From contig JAVSML010024699.1 in the NCBI GenBank assembly GCA_038503035.1, positions 124,001 to 188,000 of the forward strand: a stretch of 64,000 nt of DNA. The letters run 5' to 3'. This stretch comes from Crocodylus rhombifer. Taxonomy: Eukaryota; Chordata; Crocodylia; Crocodylidae. A program made the position numbers and the translations under genes. Numbering within the stretch: position 1 is the stretch's first letter; the number at the start of each line of letters is the position of its first letter. Below, in pieces: positions 45,521-57,100 of this stretch. The notes under the pieces are model-generated. The model searched no databases. It had not been told where the DNA came from and was given only the letters and a program-made list of their open reading frames with translations.

Positions 45521-47027
45521 AAAAGAACTCTTAGAACCACGTGGGCTAAAACTACTCCTTGAAGATGACTCCCCTTTCAAACTGATTTTAAATGTTACTA
45601 GTCTGAGTTACATACACTGGCTGTAATCGGAGCTGATGACCTTTCACCAAATGCCGTAGTTCAACATGAGCAGAACAGTAGCTACTACAACAACTGAAGA
45701 TAAAGATGTAAACTGTACCAAGGACATTGTTTCATTTTATTTCAATATGAACATAGAGCTCTGCAAACAGCCTTTTAAAATAAATTCCCTACAAATTTCT
45801 CTTTGTATAAATGGTTATACAAGATGCCACTGAGTAAACATGTGCACCTTTACGCTAGCACTGTATGCCTTACAGGTAAAACTGCAGTGTTGCAATACTA
45901 ACTTGTTAAAGGACAGTTTGTAGCTAAAAAGGTAAAATAAAAATGTAATCTGTGAACTAATCTACTAAAATTAGGCAGCACTGTCCTTCATTCTGTAACC
46001 TTTATCTATTGCCAGTGGGTAATCTTAAAAATAGATATTGAGCAGCCAAGAACTCCTGATGTGGTTTTAATACAGGATGTAGCCAAGGAAATACTTCTAG
46101 CAGGTGTGGTATGCTTTTTGCCTGACATTTCATGTGCACCAGTCAATGCGGCCTGTTCTACTCCAGACTGAAAATATAAAAACTAGAGAGACGTTTCTAA
46201 GCTGTGTGTACCCTTTGCAGCTATGAGCTTTTATGGCCAGATCCAGAAAAGAATTTAGGTGCCTGAAACTTTGATATTGCAACATCTTACATTTCGGTGC
46301 CTGGCAGAGTACAATCCAGAACCTAGGGGGAGAGTTTGGATTTTTGAAACAGCTGGGATACAGAAAAAGAAGTGTTCAGCATGCAGCCACCTAGTCCTAG
46401 TCAAGAGGGGAAAGCTGAGAATAAGACTGTCTTTAATCCTATTCTGCTCTGGGGCTCGCTCATGGTTGCAGAGAAACACCTCTTAACTTAGGATCCACAG
46501 CCTGGAACTGAGCAGAATTGAGGTTTTGTGTGGGACAAGAGGGAAGAGGAGGAAAGTAAAGAGGGGGCATTACTGTAGTCTCAGGTTAGCATACTTGGCT
46601 GGGAGGGGAGAGCGGAGTTTCAGTTCCTGCTCCCAGAATTGATTATGTATTTTATCCAGTTGAGTATCCTAAGCATAAAGCCTCTTTGCTCTTTGGCTTT
46701 AAGCCAAATAATAGCGCTGTGTGAAACACCAGTGTTTTGTTTCGACATCTATTTTGCTGTTTCAAAGGGATAGTGCTTCATTTCATCATTTCGTTTAGTT
46801 TCAAAGCACTGTCTCATTTCATTTTGTTGAAACTGTTTTGCTGTTTCGACATTTTGCCCATAGGTTACAATGGGGAATCATGAAAATGCCTAAAGCTTTG
46901 TCATTTCTTGCCTGATTTGGATGGAAGTTGCAGGGATGGTAGCATGAAGGGCATGAAGCCTGCCAAGTTTCAAGGTTTCTGGGAAACTGAACCTCAAACT
47001 CTTCAAAGCAAAACTGACACTTGCCAG

Positions 47028-47193
47028 GAGCAGCAGCAGCCTCTTCTCATCCGGCGGCCCACAATCCCGGGAGGGCTGTGCTGAACTCCTCCCAGGGATG
47101 CAGGCCCCCAGATCTGTGCACTGGATGAGAGGAGGCTGCCACTGCCACCTGGAACTAGCGCTGGGCACAGTCCCCATCCAACAGCAGAGAAGA

Positions 47194-47241
<48 letters not shown>

Positions 47242-47251
47242 NNNNNNNNNN

Positions 47252-47302
<51 letters not shown>

Positions 47303-47755
47303 CGCTGCCGCCGCCTGGGACTCCTGTCATCCGGCATGCAGATCCAGGGGCTTGCACTCCCGGGAAGAGTCCGGCACAGCCTGGCTGCCCTCTTGGGGGT
47401 GGGGGCTCCCAGATCTGTGTCCCAGATGAGGAGACTGCCTCTCCCACCTGGGACTGGTGCTGGGCACGGGCTGCGCCCAGCACCGGAGAAGATTGCTGCT
47501 GCTGCCTGTCCCAGGCGGCAGCGGCAGCCCAGGCAGCAGCAGCAATCTCTTCCAGGATAGGCACTGGGCACAGCCCCCATCCAGTGCCCGGAAAGATTGC
47601 TGCTGCCACCGGTCCCAAGTGGCAGTGGCAGCCTCTTCTCATCCGGCGTGCAGATCTGAGGGCTTGCACCCCCGGGAGGAATCCCGCAGAGCCCCGCAGC
47701 CCTCCTGGGGGTGTAGGCCCCTGGACCTAGTCACTAGATGATAGGAGGCTGCTGC
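47028..47755. repeat. Three related palindromic GC-rich units
   Basis: Units at about 47028-47141, 47320-47440 and 47627-47755 each start near CTCATCCGGC, hold a CCCGGGA word and end near GATGAG(A)GGAGGCTGCC, so each is itself an imperfect inverted repeat. They are separated by spacers with GATTGCTGCTGC. Edges are approximate. Confidence 0.65.
47195..47301. repeat. (CTG)n trinucleotide repeat interrupted by a 10-N gap
   Basis: Pure CTG/TGC runs of 47 bp and 50 bp flank ten Ns at 47242-47251. True copy number is unknown and the N run is probably a nominal gap size. The repeat lies about 3.7 kb beyond the FBP1 stop and 7.0 kb upstream of the FBP2 start. Confidence 0.95.
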
Positions 47756-50739
47756 TGCCAGTGACGACACCAAGTAATCCCAGCTTCGAAACTCAAAACA
47801 TTTCAAAACTTTGAAAACATTTTAAGTGCCCTTGTTTCATTTCAGAGCTGTTTCAGAGCCTTTCGTTTCACTTCTATTTCACTGTTTCAAGCTTGAAAAC
47901 ACGTCAAAACAGCTTCGAAATGAAACACCCAGTGAAATTTCGCACAGCCCTACCAAATAACTCCTTCCTAAGCAATGACAGATCTCTTAACAGATAGTGT
48001 GGAGAGTATCCATACCTAGCAAAGCTTACAGTGAAGTGTATATAGGGCATTCTCCCGAGAGAAAGGACATGGGGTGGTTCTTTAATCCTGGGAGGCAGAG
48101 TATGGATTTCCATTTCCTACATCTTAGATGCATGTTCTAACCCTAGAGAACTGTTGTACAAAAAAGCGAGTCCTGGGTTTTGATCCCTGTTTCTTTCCAT
48201 AGTTTACCAATAAGTGTTCTGTATAAAATATTGAGAGTCTTCGTTTCAAGGAAAGAAACCAAAAGCTGCCCCCTGCCAGGTGACTGCTAGGTTATAGAAT
48301 CCAGCTCTTTAATCTTGAATTCTCTTCTGCATAGTGACTCCACCCTTCCTGTGGCACCTCTGGATGCCCATACCAAGAACAGCCTATAACCAGCAGATAG
48401 AGCACTCTCTAGGAACATGTGGGTTTGAATTCCCTGATTGGAGAGGAAGGAATTGAACTTGGTTATCCCATTTCCTGGGTGAGTGCTTTGTGTATTAGGT
48501 TGAAAAGGTGGACACAATACCCACTTTGTCTTCCAGGAAGTGTCAGCTGCCACTGTATTTTGTAAGGAGCTTCGTCTTGATGCATACGTTATATATATAC
48601 TTGAGAGTGCCTACCAGATCAGGCTCTTTAGAGGAATGCTTAGTTTCTGGATCCCAACTAAGCTTTGCCCCAAGGCTGAGCTGTTTAACCCTGTCAAGAC
48701 AGGGGCATGGGGAATATCAAAGTCAAGCAAGGTGCTTGTGGAATTTAAGCATCTTTTCTTCATAATTAGGCAGCAGCTGGGCAAAGGTTTTTAGGATCAG
48801 TTTTGGATCTAAATTCTACTTAGATTCTTATTGAATCTGGTCTCATAATTGATTGTACCATTAATAATATAAGAAGGTTCCCACAGCATTAAGTTGCTTC
48901 TTCAACCGAAACTCAAGTATCTTCACAAACTCTTCTTCATCTATTTATTCTGGAAAGGATATCATTAGCTCCCTCCAAAAACCATCTTGGGTCAATGTTT
49001 TTTCTGTGTGCTAAGAAGTGATTGAATTCAGGCTATTTCAGACAAGGAGTAAGGATAAGAAAACAAGGCCCAGAATCTTGAGCCATCATAGAGAATGCCC
49101 TCTTGCCAATAGTACCCTCCCCATTTTTTCTAAATGACTAGGAGTACAGAGAACCAATCCCTATAGTAGGCTAATCTCTGGCCATTGAGGTCTTTATAGG
49201 TCATAACACCTCTACCCAGAGATGCACTGCCAGTGGAGATTGAGTAGTACAGGTGTCACCTGCTCCCAGTGACATTCTGTGGATAAACTTCTCAAATGGC
49301 AAAGTGGTATGTGCTTTTGTGATAGAATGGATGTGTTAATGGACTTCTTGCTGCTTAGTTACTCATTCTTCCCTATGCACCAGCTGTAATGTTACACTTC
49401 TAAAATAAAATTAGGAACATTTAATGGGAGCTGAACTTGTTAGCAATATGGAAGTCCTAGTGGTTTCACAATGCAGAAACCTGCTTTCTGATACAGCCAG
49501 AAGGCAAATCACAGCATAACAACACTGTGCCAGCCACACACACTTCTGATCTAATTCCAGAACCATTTTAGAGGTCTCATAATAGAACCAAAACCTCTTA
49601 ATAACCAGCGATAACTACCAGATAATTAAGACTACTATAATTGCAATCTAGATGCTTCATACATGTTAGCTCCTAGTCAGAGCAAGCCTAGGCTGAACAA
49701 CAAACAGAAACATATGCATCCTGGAGTACATGTTTGGGAATTGTCTAGGTTAGCAGTTACAGGCATTCATTTTTACTGTTAAGAATATTTCTACTGCTAG
49801 AAATAGTTCTAGGAGAGGGATTAATATAGGCAGTCAGCCTGCAACTTCCCCCTCACTCCTGCTCCATCTAGCTACCTGAAACTGGGGTGGACCTCATCTG
49901 GGGAAAAGTGTGGGCAAAGCCCTTCGCCTGCTCCTAAGACCAGGGACTCTAGTCAGAGGAGCAGGGAGCAGCTCCTTGGCAGGAGTAATAGCACTTAACG
50001 CCTGGGGGCGCAGAAACTGGGATAGGGATGGCTTCCCTGGACCAGTCCCTGTCCCTGCCACCCCAATGAGTGGCAGGAGCAGCAAGGGGAAGCCAAAGGG
50101 AACCAGCAAAGTCTCCCCACCCCTTTCTCAAATCAGACTGCCTGGTTGAGGAAGAGCCAGGAAGCATAGCTGCCACTGCTTCCCTCCCCTCCTCGACTGG
50201 AACATTGAGGAGAAGACCCCAGCTCCTTCCCCAAACTGGGCAGTTCTGAATAGTCAGCAAGCAGTGGTTGTTGCTCACCTCCTCTTCCAAAGCAAACAAA
50301 GAGAAGAGCCTTTAAGTGTTCACACTTGTGAGACAAACTCTCTCATTGGAAAGATTTTCTAGGTTAAAACCTGGAAGATCAGCTTCCAGAAAGGGCATTT
50401 TCCCTCCCAGGAGAAATTCAGTGAACACTTGTACATTTCTCATTTCTACTGCAACACCAGTAATTCTCTCAGCAGAAATGTAATGCCTATGCATGGCCAC
50501 AGTCCTTGCCAGACGACCAAAGACTGGTCTGGACAAGGTCCAACTGGGATATTCTTATTGCACTCTACTCTCTGTAGAATTAAATATTTCAGGTGAGTAG
50601 GGGAACAATGATTTCTCTGTCATTGGAAAGAAAGTGGTGTCTGCAATTGGCCACTTAACAACTTGTATAAATTATAGTGGAATTTGTGTAGTTGTACATG
50701 GTGAAACAGAGAAAAACATATTATTCTCCTGACGTTGCT

Positions 50740-50745
50740 TTTAAT
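50740..50745 (-). terminator. Candidate FBP1 polyadenylation signal (ATTAAA)
   Basis: The minus strand reads the common variant ATTAAA 224 nt beyond the FBP1 stop. No canonical AATAAA is seen within about 600 nt. Confidence 0.35.
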
Positions 50746-50968
50746 GCCACACTGAAGATTGAATTTTGGTTACACAATACAAAATTTGTTTCTTTTTCTT
50801 TCTTTCTTTTTTTTTTTTCAAAACAAGACTTATGGAAATATGGTTCTTTTGCTTTGCTGCAACAGAAGTTTGACAATTCACAGTCAGTAGTATTGCACAG
50901 GGTAATCTATGGTTCAGTTGTAAGGCTTTTCTTCCAATTTGTATTTTAGCTGCATCAAGGCTAAATTT

Positions 50969-51160
50969 TCACTTAGTTGAGTGCTTCTTGACTATGTCAA
51001 TGTATTCCTGCACATCATCAGGCGATCCCAGGACAATAGGTAGTCTCTGGTGGATATCCTCAGGCACTACATCCAGCACTGCCTGATTCCCTGTTGTTGC
51101 CATTCCCCCAGCCTTCTCAATTACAAAAGCCATGGGGTTACATTCATAGAGGAGTCTCAG
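50969..51160 (-). CDS. FBP1: FBP1 coding exon 7 with stop
   Basis: This 192-nt exon encodes 63 residues from [10 protein letters not shown] to KKHSTK and the stop. It aligns with FBP2 exon 7, with one fewer residue. Confidence 0.95.
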   Translation of the reverse strand: MRLLYECNPMAFVIEKAGGMATTGNQAVLDVVPEDIHQRLPIVLGSPDDVQEYIDIVKKHSTK

Positions 51161-54100
51161 CTGGAAGATGAAAACCAGAATTACAGTGGTCAGCACAATA
51201 AACTCAATGTATTATTGAATATGGTACTAAAATACATCAGCAATAAATACTTCACTGTGAAGGACAGGGGTGGCACAAGGCAGTACAGGGCCCCGAGCTG
51301 TACAGAGAAGGGTTCACCTTAAGCTCACCCAGTTGCAATACAATTAGGGTTTACTGCAGCTCTCCGACAAAGAGTAGGGGCTTAAAACTGAACTGAATCT
51401 TGAACCAGTTACCCCAAAAGGTATACCAAAACCTATATTTGGCCCCATTTTTCCCTACATAGTCCATACGAGCACTTTGTTGTCTTGTCCACTTGGCTGT
51501 TAATAGTTGAAACACCTGAAAGAATGCTTCAAAACTGAGTATTTGGGAGTGAACAATATTAGCATTCAAGATTTTGTTACTCTTCATAGGGTTAACACAG
51601 CAACAGGCCATTTAGCTTGTGTGGAAGGAGAAAGGAAAAAAAAAGGCCCTGACTGTAATATTATGTTTGTGTAATGGATAACTGTATCTTATCTACAAGC
51701 TGAAGCAATGATTTACCTGACACTTTTTCAAAACAGATTAAAGGTCTTAGCTGGTTAAACAGTTCTCCTCTCATGCTGGGCTAGGGGCCGGAACTATGCA
51801 CAACTTTCTAGATGGTAGTATTCCTGCTGGGTTTAAGATGCAGGTGTTTACTCCCTTGGAAGTATTTATCTCACCGAGAAAGGTACCTTTAGGCTTTATG
51901 TGCTAACTACTGGTTTCTCAATGCAATACAGACAGTTTTCTTTGCTGTAGATGGTACTATATGGCTAGGGATATGCACAAGCATGGTGAATGAGAGGCTG
52001 TATGACAGCTGATCATCTGAAATGCTCTCATTGACACAGACTTTGGAATGCTCTCCACAGTCTGGGCACAGTAGAGAAGGGGGAAGCAATGAATTGGAAA
52101 GGAGGAGTGGAAAGGGGGGACAATTTGCTTACTCCAAGTGTTACAAATTAGAACTTGGTTAACCTTCAGGACTTGCTTAAAGCTATTCACGCCAGCCAGG
52201 GAGGAAGGCTGTTTGAATAGTCCCTTGAAAACTAGTGTGTCCACAATCACAGCCTCATGGGGTGCAATTCTAATCAAAGACATTTCTTATTGTCAGAGCT
52301 TGAAAACCCATTTGCTTGCAGAGGTCTGGGGAGGGCAGGGTGGATGAGTTCACTGGGCCTCAAAAGGCTATAACTTGTTCCTACGAGGGGGTGGGGGGGA
52401 GAAAGCAAAGCAAAAAGCAGGCCTCTAAAGATGAGAGGTAGAATGGCTAGAGACATGGGACATGAACAAGATGGCAGGAGAACAAGGGAGAGTTGGTGGA
52501 AGCCAGAGTTCCTTTAAGGTGTAAAAAATTGTGAGCTGGAAAGCCCAGGGTCTCTGGTCCACACAGGATCAGTGGAGAAGGGTTGGCTGGTAGCAAAATA
52601 ACCTTAGAAATGCCTGTGAAGGGGGGCAGAATTGAACAGTTTGCCGAGAAAGGACTCATTTCCCACTGAACAAATCTTGTGCATTTGAAGTGCTCAAAAA
52701 GGAAAGATTTCTAAATCCTGCAATACAAGAAGCTATGCCAAAAACTACATTCTTGCCACGTGTAACTCCAGGTCTTTTGTGGTCACCACCAGATTTTTAG
52801 AAGCAGGCTGTTAAGTTGCAAGTGAAAGTGTTTTTAAAGAAAATACTGATACGCTTTAAGATAGATTATTTTAATTTTACCTTTCCCTTGGGGCTTTTGG
52901 AGTTAGCTGGATATAAGAAGATTCCTCCATACACCAGAGTACGATGTACATCAGCCACCATAGAACCTATATACCTCGCACTGTATGGAGAAGTGCCATC
53001 CTGCATAAAGACATTTAATTAAATCTTGTTAAATTTTTTACTGGTAATAATACTCAATTCCTATATTACATTTCCCATTGGTAACGATCAACATAATTGA
53101 CAAAGACAGTTTAATTATTGTACCCATTTTACACCAAAGGAAAACTGAAGCAAAGGCAGAGTGACTTATCTAAGGTCACACAACAAGTTAGTGGCAAAGC
53201 CAGAAATAAAATGAGACTCCCAGTTCCTATTCCAATGCCTTGACCACTGAGCTGTACTATGACCCTAGTATAAGGGCCTTGTTACACTTTACACTGAGCT
53301 GCACAAATCTTGATCTGTGTTAGTATTAATCCGAGTTTGGAGCAGTCGCATTTTAGGCCAGGAGGGGCCTGAAGGGCTGAAAGGTAAGAATCTGCCCTCC
53401 CTCCCATTCTAGGCTTGTCCTCCGGGGCTCTGGTCTGCCCCTCACTGCCCCTGAGGCCCTATTTGTGGCTGCCCATGTTGTCTGTCCCAGGGGAGCAGGC
53501 AGAGAAGAGTTAACCATGGTAGTGGTGATGGCAGTGGCTGGGCAGGCAGATTAACCCTTTCCTGCCCACTACCCCAGCAGAGACAGCGCAGGTAGCCACA
53601 AGAAAGCAGGAGGGATGTGGGGATGGGAGTGAGAAGGGATATGGGGTGTGGGTGGGGGAAGGCAGCGAGGGCCCAATCCAGGCCAGCTGAGGAGGGGGAG
53701 CGGGTGGGGTGTCTACACCTTAGTGTAACAGGAGCTGGTAACAGATCAGAGATAATCCTGCCCTGGAGTACATAGTGAGTAGGGCTGCGCAAAGCTTCAG
53801 TCCCCGATTTTGATTTGGCCTGATTCGATGGCCAAATCTCTGAACTAAATTGGAGGACCCCTGAATCTCTCTGAACTCAATCGGAACACTCTGAATCAAT
53901 TTGGAGGGATTCGGCGATTCAGACATAGGCACACCTTTAAATATTTTTTTTCTATGTACCTTTAAGTAGCAGGTGGCTCGTGAATGTTGTGATGCTGGGG
54001 TGCATGAACTGTCCCACAGAAGCATGGGGGGCTCCCCAGTGCACTCGGCAGGAGACCCAGAAGTGGACCAGAAGCACATCCAGGCCACTTCCGAGTCTGC

Positions 54101-57100
54101 TGGAGAGTGCATGGGGGGGCTCCCTGCACCCCTCCAGCTCAGCAACTGGTGCCTCCTGTCTGGGGGGTGCACCTGGAGTCCCCCTGCAGCTGGAGTGGGG
54201 GGGAAGAGAGGGCCCTCCGCACACTTCCCGGTGGACCTGGGGGTGGACTGGAAGTAGTTCCAGTTCACTTCTAGGATAGCCACTAAGCACGTGGGGGGGC
54301 TCCCCCGCGCTCCTGTGGGATGCTCCATCTGCCCCAGTATTGCAGCATTCACGAGTCGCACCTGGTACCTTGAGGTTTGTACAAAAAACATTTAAAGCTG
54401 CGTCTATGTCCGAATCGCTGATTCTCCAAATCAGCACCGAATCTTCAGATTCTGATTCAGCCAAATCAAACTGGGGACAGTGATCTGAATCAACAGATTG
54501 AATCACTGTCCCCAATTTGGGCCAGATACAAATCAAATAGGGCCCATTTCACATACCCCTAACAGTGAGTGCTGAAAGTAGTTTCAGATCTCAGAACAAC
54601 AGTAGTCTCCCTATGCCTGAAGAAGGGCACTAATGCCCGAAAGCTTGCAAAGAACTTTGTTCCAACTATGCAGTTGGCTTAATAAAAAGGTATCACATCT
54701 ACCCAAAGAACCTTGCCTTCCAGGGATACAGGTAGTTTTAAGTGTTGATGTGCAGACAGTCCAGGTATTAAGAGCTCCAGGAGCCACCCAAAATTCCTAC
54801 TGTGCAACAAGGCCTTTAAAAAACTAAGGCTGCCCTCTGGCTGTGGAGCAGAGACCGTCCTTACTCCTCTCCATCCAACTGTGGAAGTTCTCTTCAGGTT
54901 ATTAATTTTTCTGGTTATAGAAAGTTAGAATGTTACTGTTTAACATATCTTGTATTCTCCTTTTTACTCCTAACTACTTTACTGTTTAAATCTCCAAATA
55001 AATACCACCCTTGGTGCTCTTCATTTTTCTACGTATATGAGCCCTGCCTTTGTAGCCTGAGTCTGAAAGATCATCAGCATATAAAAATGATTAACTTTAA
55101 AAACAAGCTTTCAGGTTTATTTGTAGAACAGGAAAAAAAATATTTTAGAAGTCCATCTAATCATCTATTTTTGTGGGGGTGAGGGAGGTAGAAAAGTAGG
55201 GGAAATAGAATTGAGTTTCTAATCGCTTTCTTTTGGCAGAATTGTCACTAGAAGCTTGTGTCTGGTTTCATTCAGTCAGAACTATTGCTACTCTGGGAGA
55301 AAATTAATATGCGAATGTTACAGACTGACAGGTTGCAATAAATATACTAACCCTAGTGACAGTGATTTCAATGATGCTGCTGCTCTGGTCAGGGTGCTTT
55401 GTAAGCTAGGAGTAATGTACATGAGAGGCTTGGGGTGGGCTAATTAACACTGTTGAGCATTGGTGCTAATTATCCCACCGGCAGCTGTACTGCCTCAGGT
55501 TTAGGAGGCAGCCTGCCTGGAGCAGAGCAGTGTGCTCCAGGTAGAGAAGACCAAAGCTGGGGACAGTAAGTTTACCACATAGACACAGCACCAGTTTTTC
55601 CTTAGGCTTCTTGGTCTTAACTCTTAACTTGAAGACATTTTAGTAAATTGCATAAAGAGGAGACATGAAACTCCAAGGGCAGCAGTTCAAACTGAATGTG
55701 GTAGAGAGAAAATGAGGAAGATTTTGTTGGTATTTCTGCCTCCGTTTTTTGGATATGCACCAACTATGATATGAAAGGCTTTGTAAGTGTACTCAGCACA
55801 GAGGGATCAAGCACCATGAGAATGGAGATGATATTTCTTACTTTCTGGTCTTCTTGGTCAGAGGGTGGTAGGGGCAATATAGGGAAGTTTTTACTGATAT
55901 CATACTTATATGGATGCATTTTCAGCCTGCATAGCTATCAAGTGTGCACCAATATCATGTAATGGCAAAGTTTCACCAAAAAGGTATTTGCCTGACTTAT
56001 GTTATATATTGTATAGTTAAAAGCCACCTATTGAGCTATTCCCTCATAGCTGTGCTGTCAGTAAGGGAAGAGGATTATTTAACCAATTGCTGCATAAAAT
56101 ATTGCTGCATAAAATACTGCTACTGAAAAAGCAGCACACCTTTAAGTCTTGTATTGTCTTTGGTCTTATTTTAAGCTAATACACATCTATAACTCTAAGC
56201 ATGTATTTTAATTTCTTCAGGGGTGTAGGCAATAGCCATGTTGGTCTAAGGACATAATCAGATTCACCCAAAGAACCTTGTCTGCCTATCTTTTGTTAGA
56301 CCAACTTAAAGAGTTGGAAACAAATTTCCAACTGTGTCAGCAGCTATAAGAACACACCATGTACCTGAGTCTACTGATGCACTTCACACCTGGAAGTTTG
56401 CCAGTGTAACTGTTCCAGGCTTGTCCCCAGTGTCCATTCTCTGGTCTAGAGACTAAGGGCTCTATAACGGGGATAAGCCTATAAGCCTTAAATAGCCTTG
56501 CTTGTGAGCTTCTGGCTCTGCACTGCACCTGGACTTTAGGGTGAGTGAAGTAGGCTCAAGCCTGCAGGATGCTAAGAAATCGGATAGTTTTTAAAGCAGG
56601 CCTTGGAATTTTAGCGAAATTGAAATGGAATGAAACTGAAGTCTTAAGTCTACCAACATTTCAAGTATATGAGAAAGGAAAACAAACTCCAACTTTGTAA
56701 AAGCAAAAGTTAGTGCAAATATGTTGCCTCTATACTCCACAAAGTGATTGAGAAGCCTTTGAATAATAAAACCCAGGAGTGGTTTGGATACTCTCTGCTG
56801 ATTTGTATGTTATTAGGGATCGGCTTTGTCTGGCTTCTCTTCCCTTGTCCTTTCCCAACATCTGTGAAGTGAGCTGCGTTCAAAAAGGCTTATACTCCCA
56901 ATCTTATTTAGTTAGTCTATAGGGCACATACCTACTCTGCCTTCTGTCTAATCTTAGACAAACATGGTCAACCACCTTTCTTCTCTTAGAAGAGCACTCC
57001 ATACCCAGAACAGTAACTGAATGCAAAGTTTGATTTTTTTTTTTTTTTTTTTTTTTAAGTCCGCATTTGCTTTTCATAGAGAGAGCTTCACAAATTTCTT

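Larger units (their letters stand above)
46712..47952. mobile_element. Large hAT foldback element carrying (CTG)n and an assembly gap
   Basis: The ends are TAGCGCTGTGTGAAAC and, inverted, TAGGGCTGTGCGAAAT. The octamer CCAAATAA is duplicated perfectly at 46704-46711 and 47953-47960. The 1241-bp body has AT-rich flanks with many TTTCA/TGAAA words and a GC-rich core of three related palindromic units plus the CTG tract. There is no transposase. Frames of more than 200 codons across the CTG tract are repeat artefacts interrupted by N. Confidence 0.88.
40301..50739. other. FBP2-FBP1 intergenic spacer
   Basis: I see no additional gene. The spacer holds a degenerate CR1, a Tigger-like element, a foldback MITE and a large hAT foldback with (CTG)n, listed separately. 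The stretches 40301-42140, 45530-46700 and 47961-50300 show nothing clear except possible tRNA-like SINE scraps near 46585 and 48390 and a GC-richer block at 49850-50290. Confidence 0.6.

Noticed and set aside
46585..46640. Possible tRNA-like SINE head (GGTTAGCATACTTGGC, TTTCAGTTCCTGC)
   Set aside because: Similarity to a tRNA-derived SINE head is weak and no 3' body or tail is seen.
46890..47730. Long open frames on both strands containing poly-Ser, poly-Gln or poly-Leu
   Set aside because: They are translations of the CTG repeat and GC-rich palindromes of a hAT foldback element and run across Ns; no conserved domain is visible.
48385..48460. tRNA-like A-box and B-box words (AGATAGAGCACTC, GGGTTTGAATTCCC)
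   Set aside because: No cloverleaf can be drawn and the spacing is loose; at most a scrap of a tRNA-derived SINE.
53720..54536. Overlapping frames of 223 and 194 codons on the minus strand
   Set aside because: They lie almost entirely within the palindromic hAT at 53780-54561, have mirror frames on the plus strand, and match only the copy at 4892.
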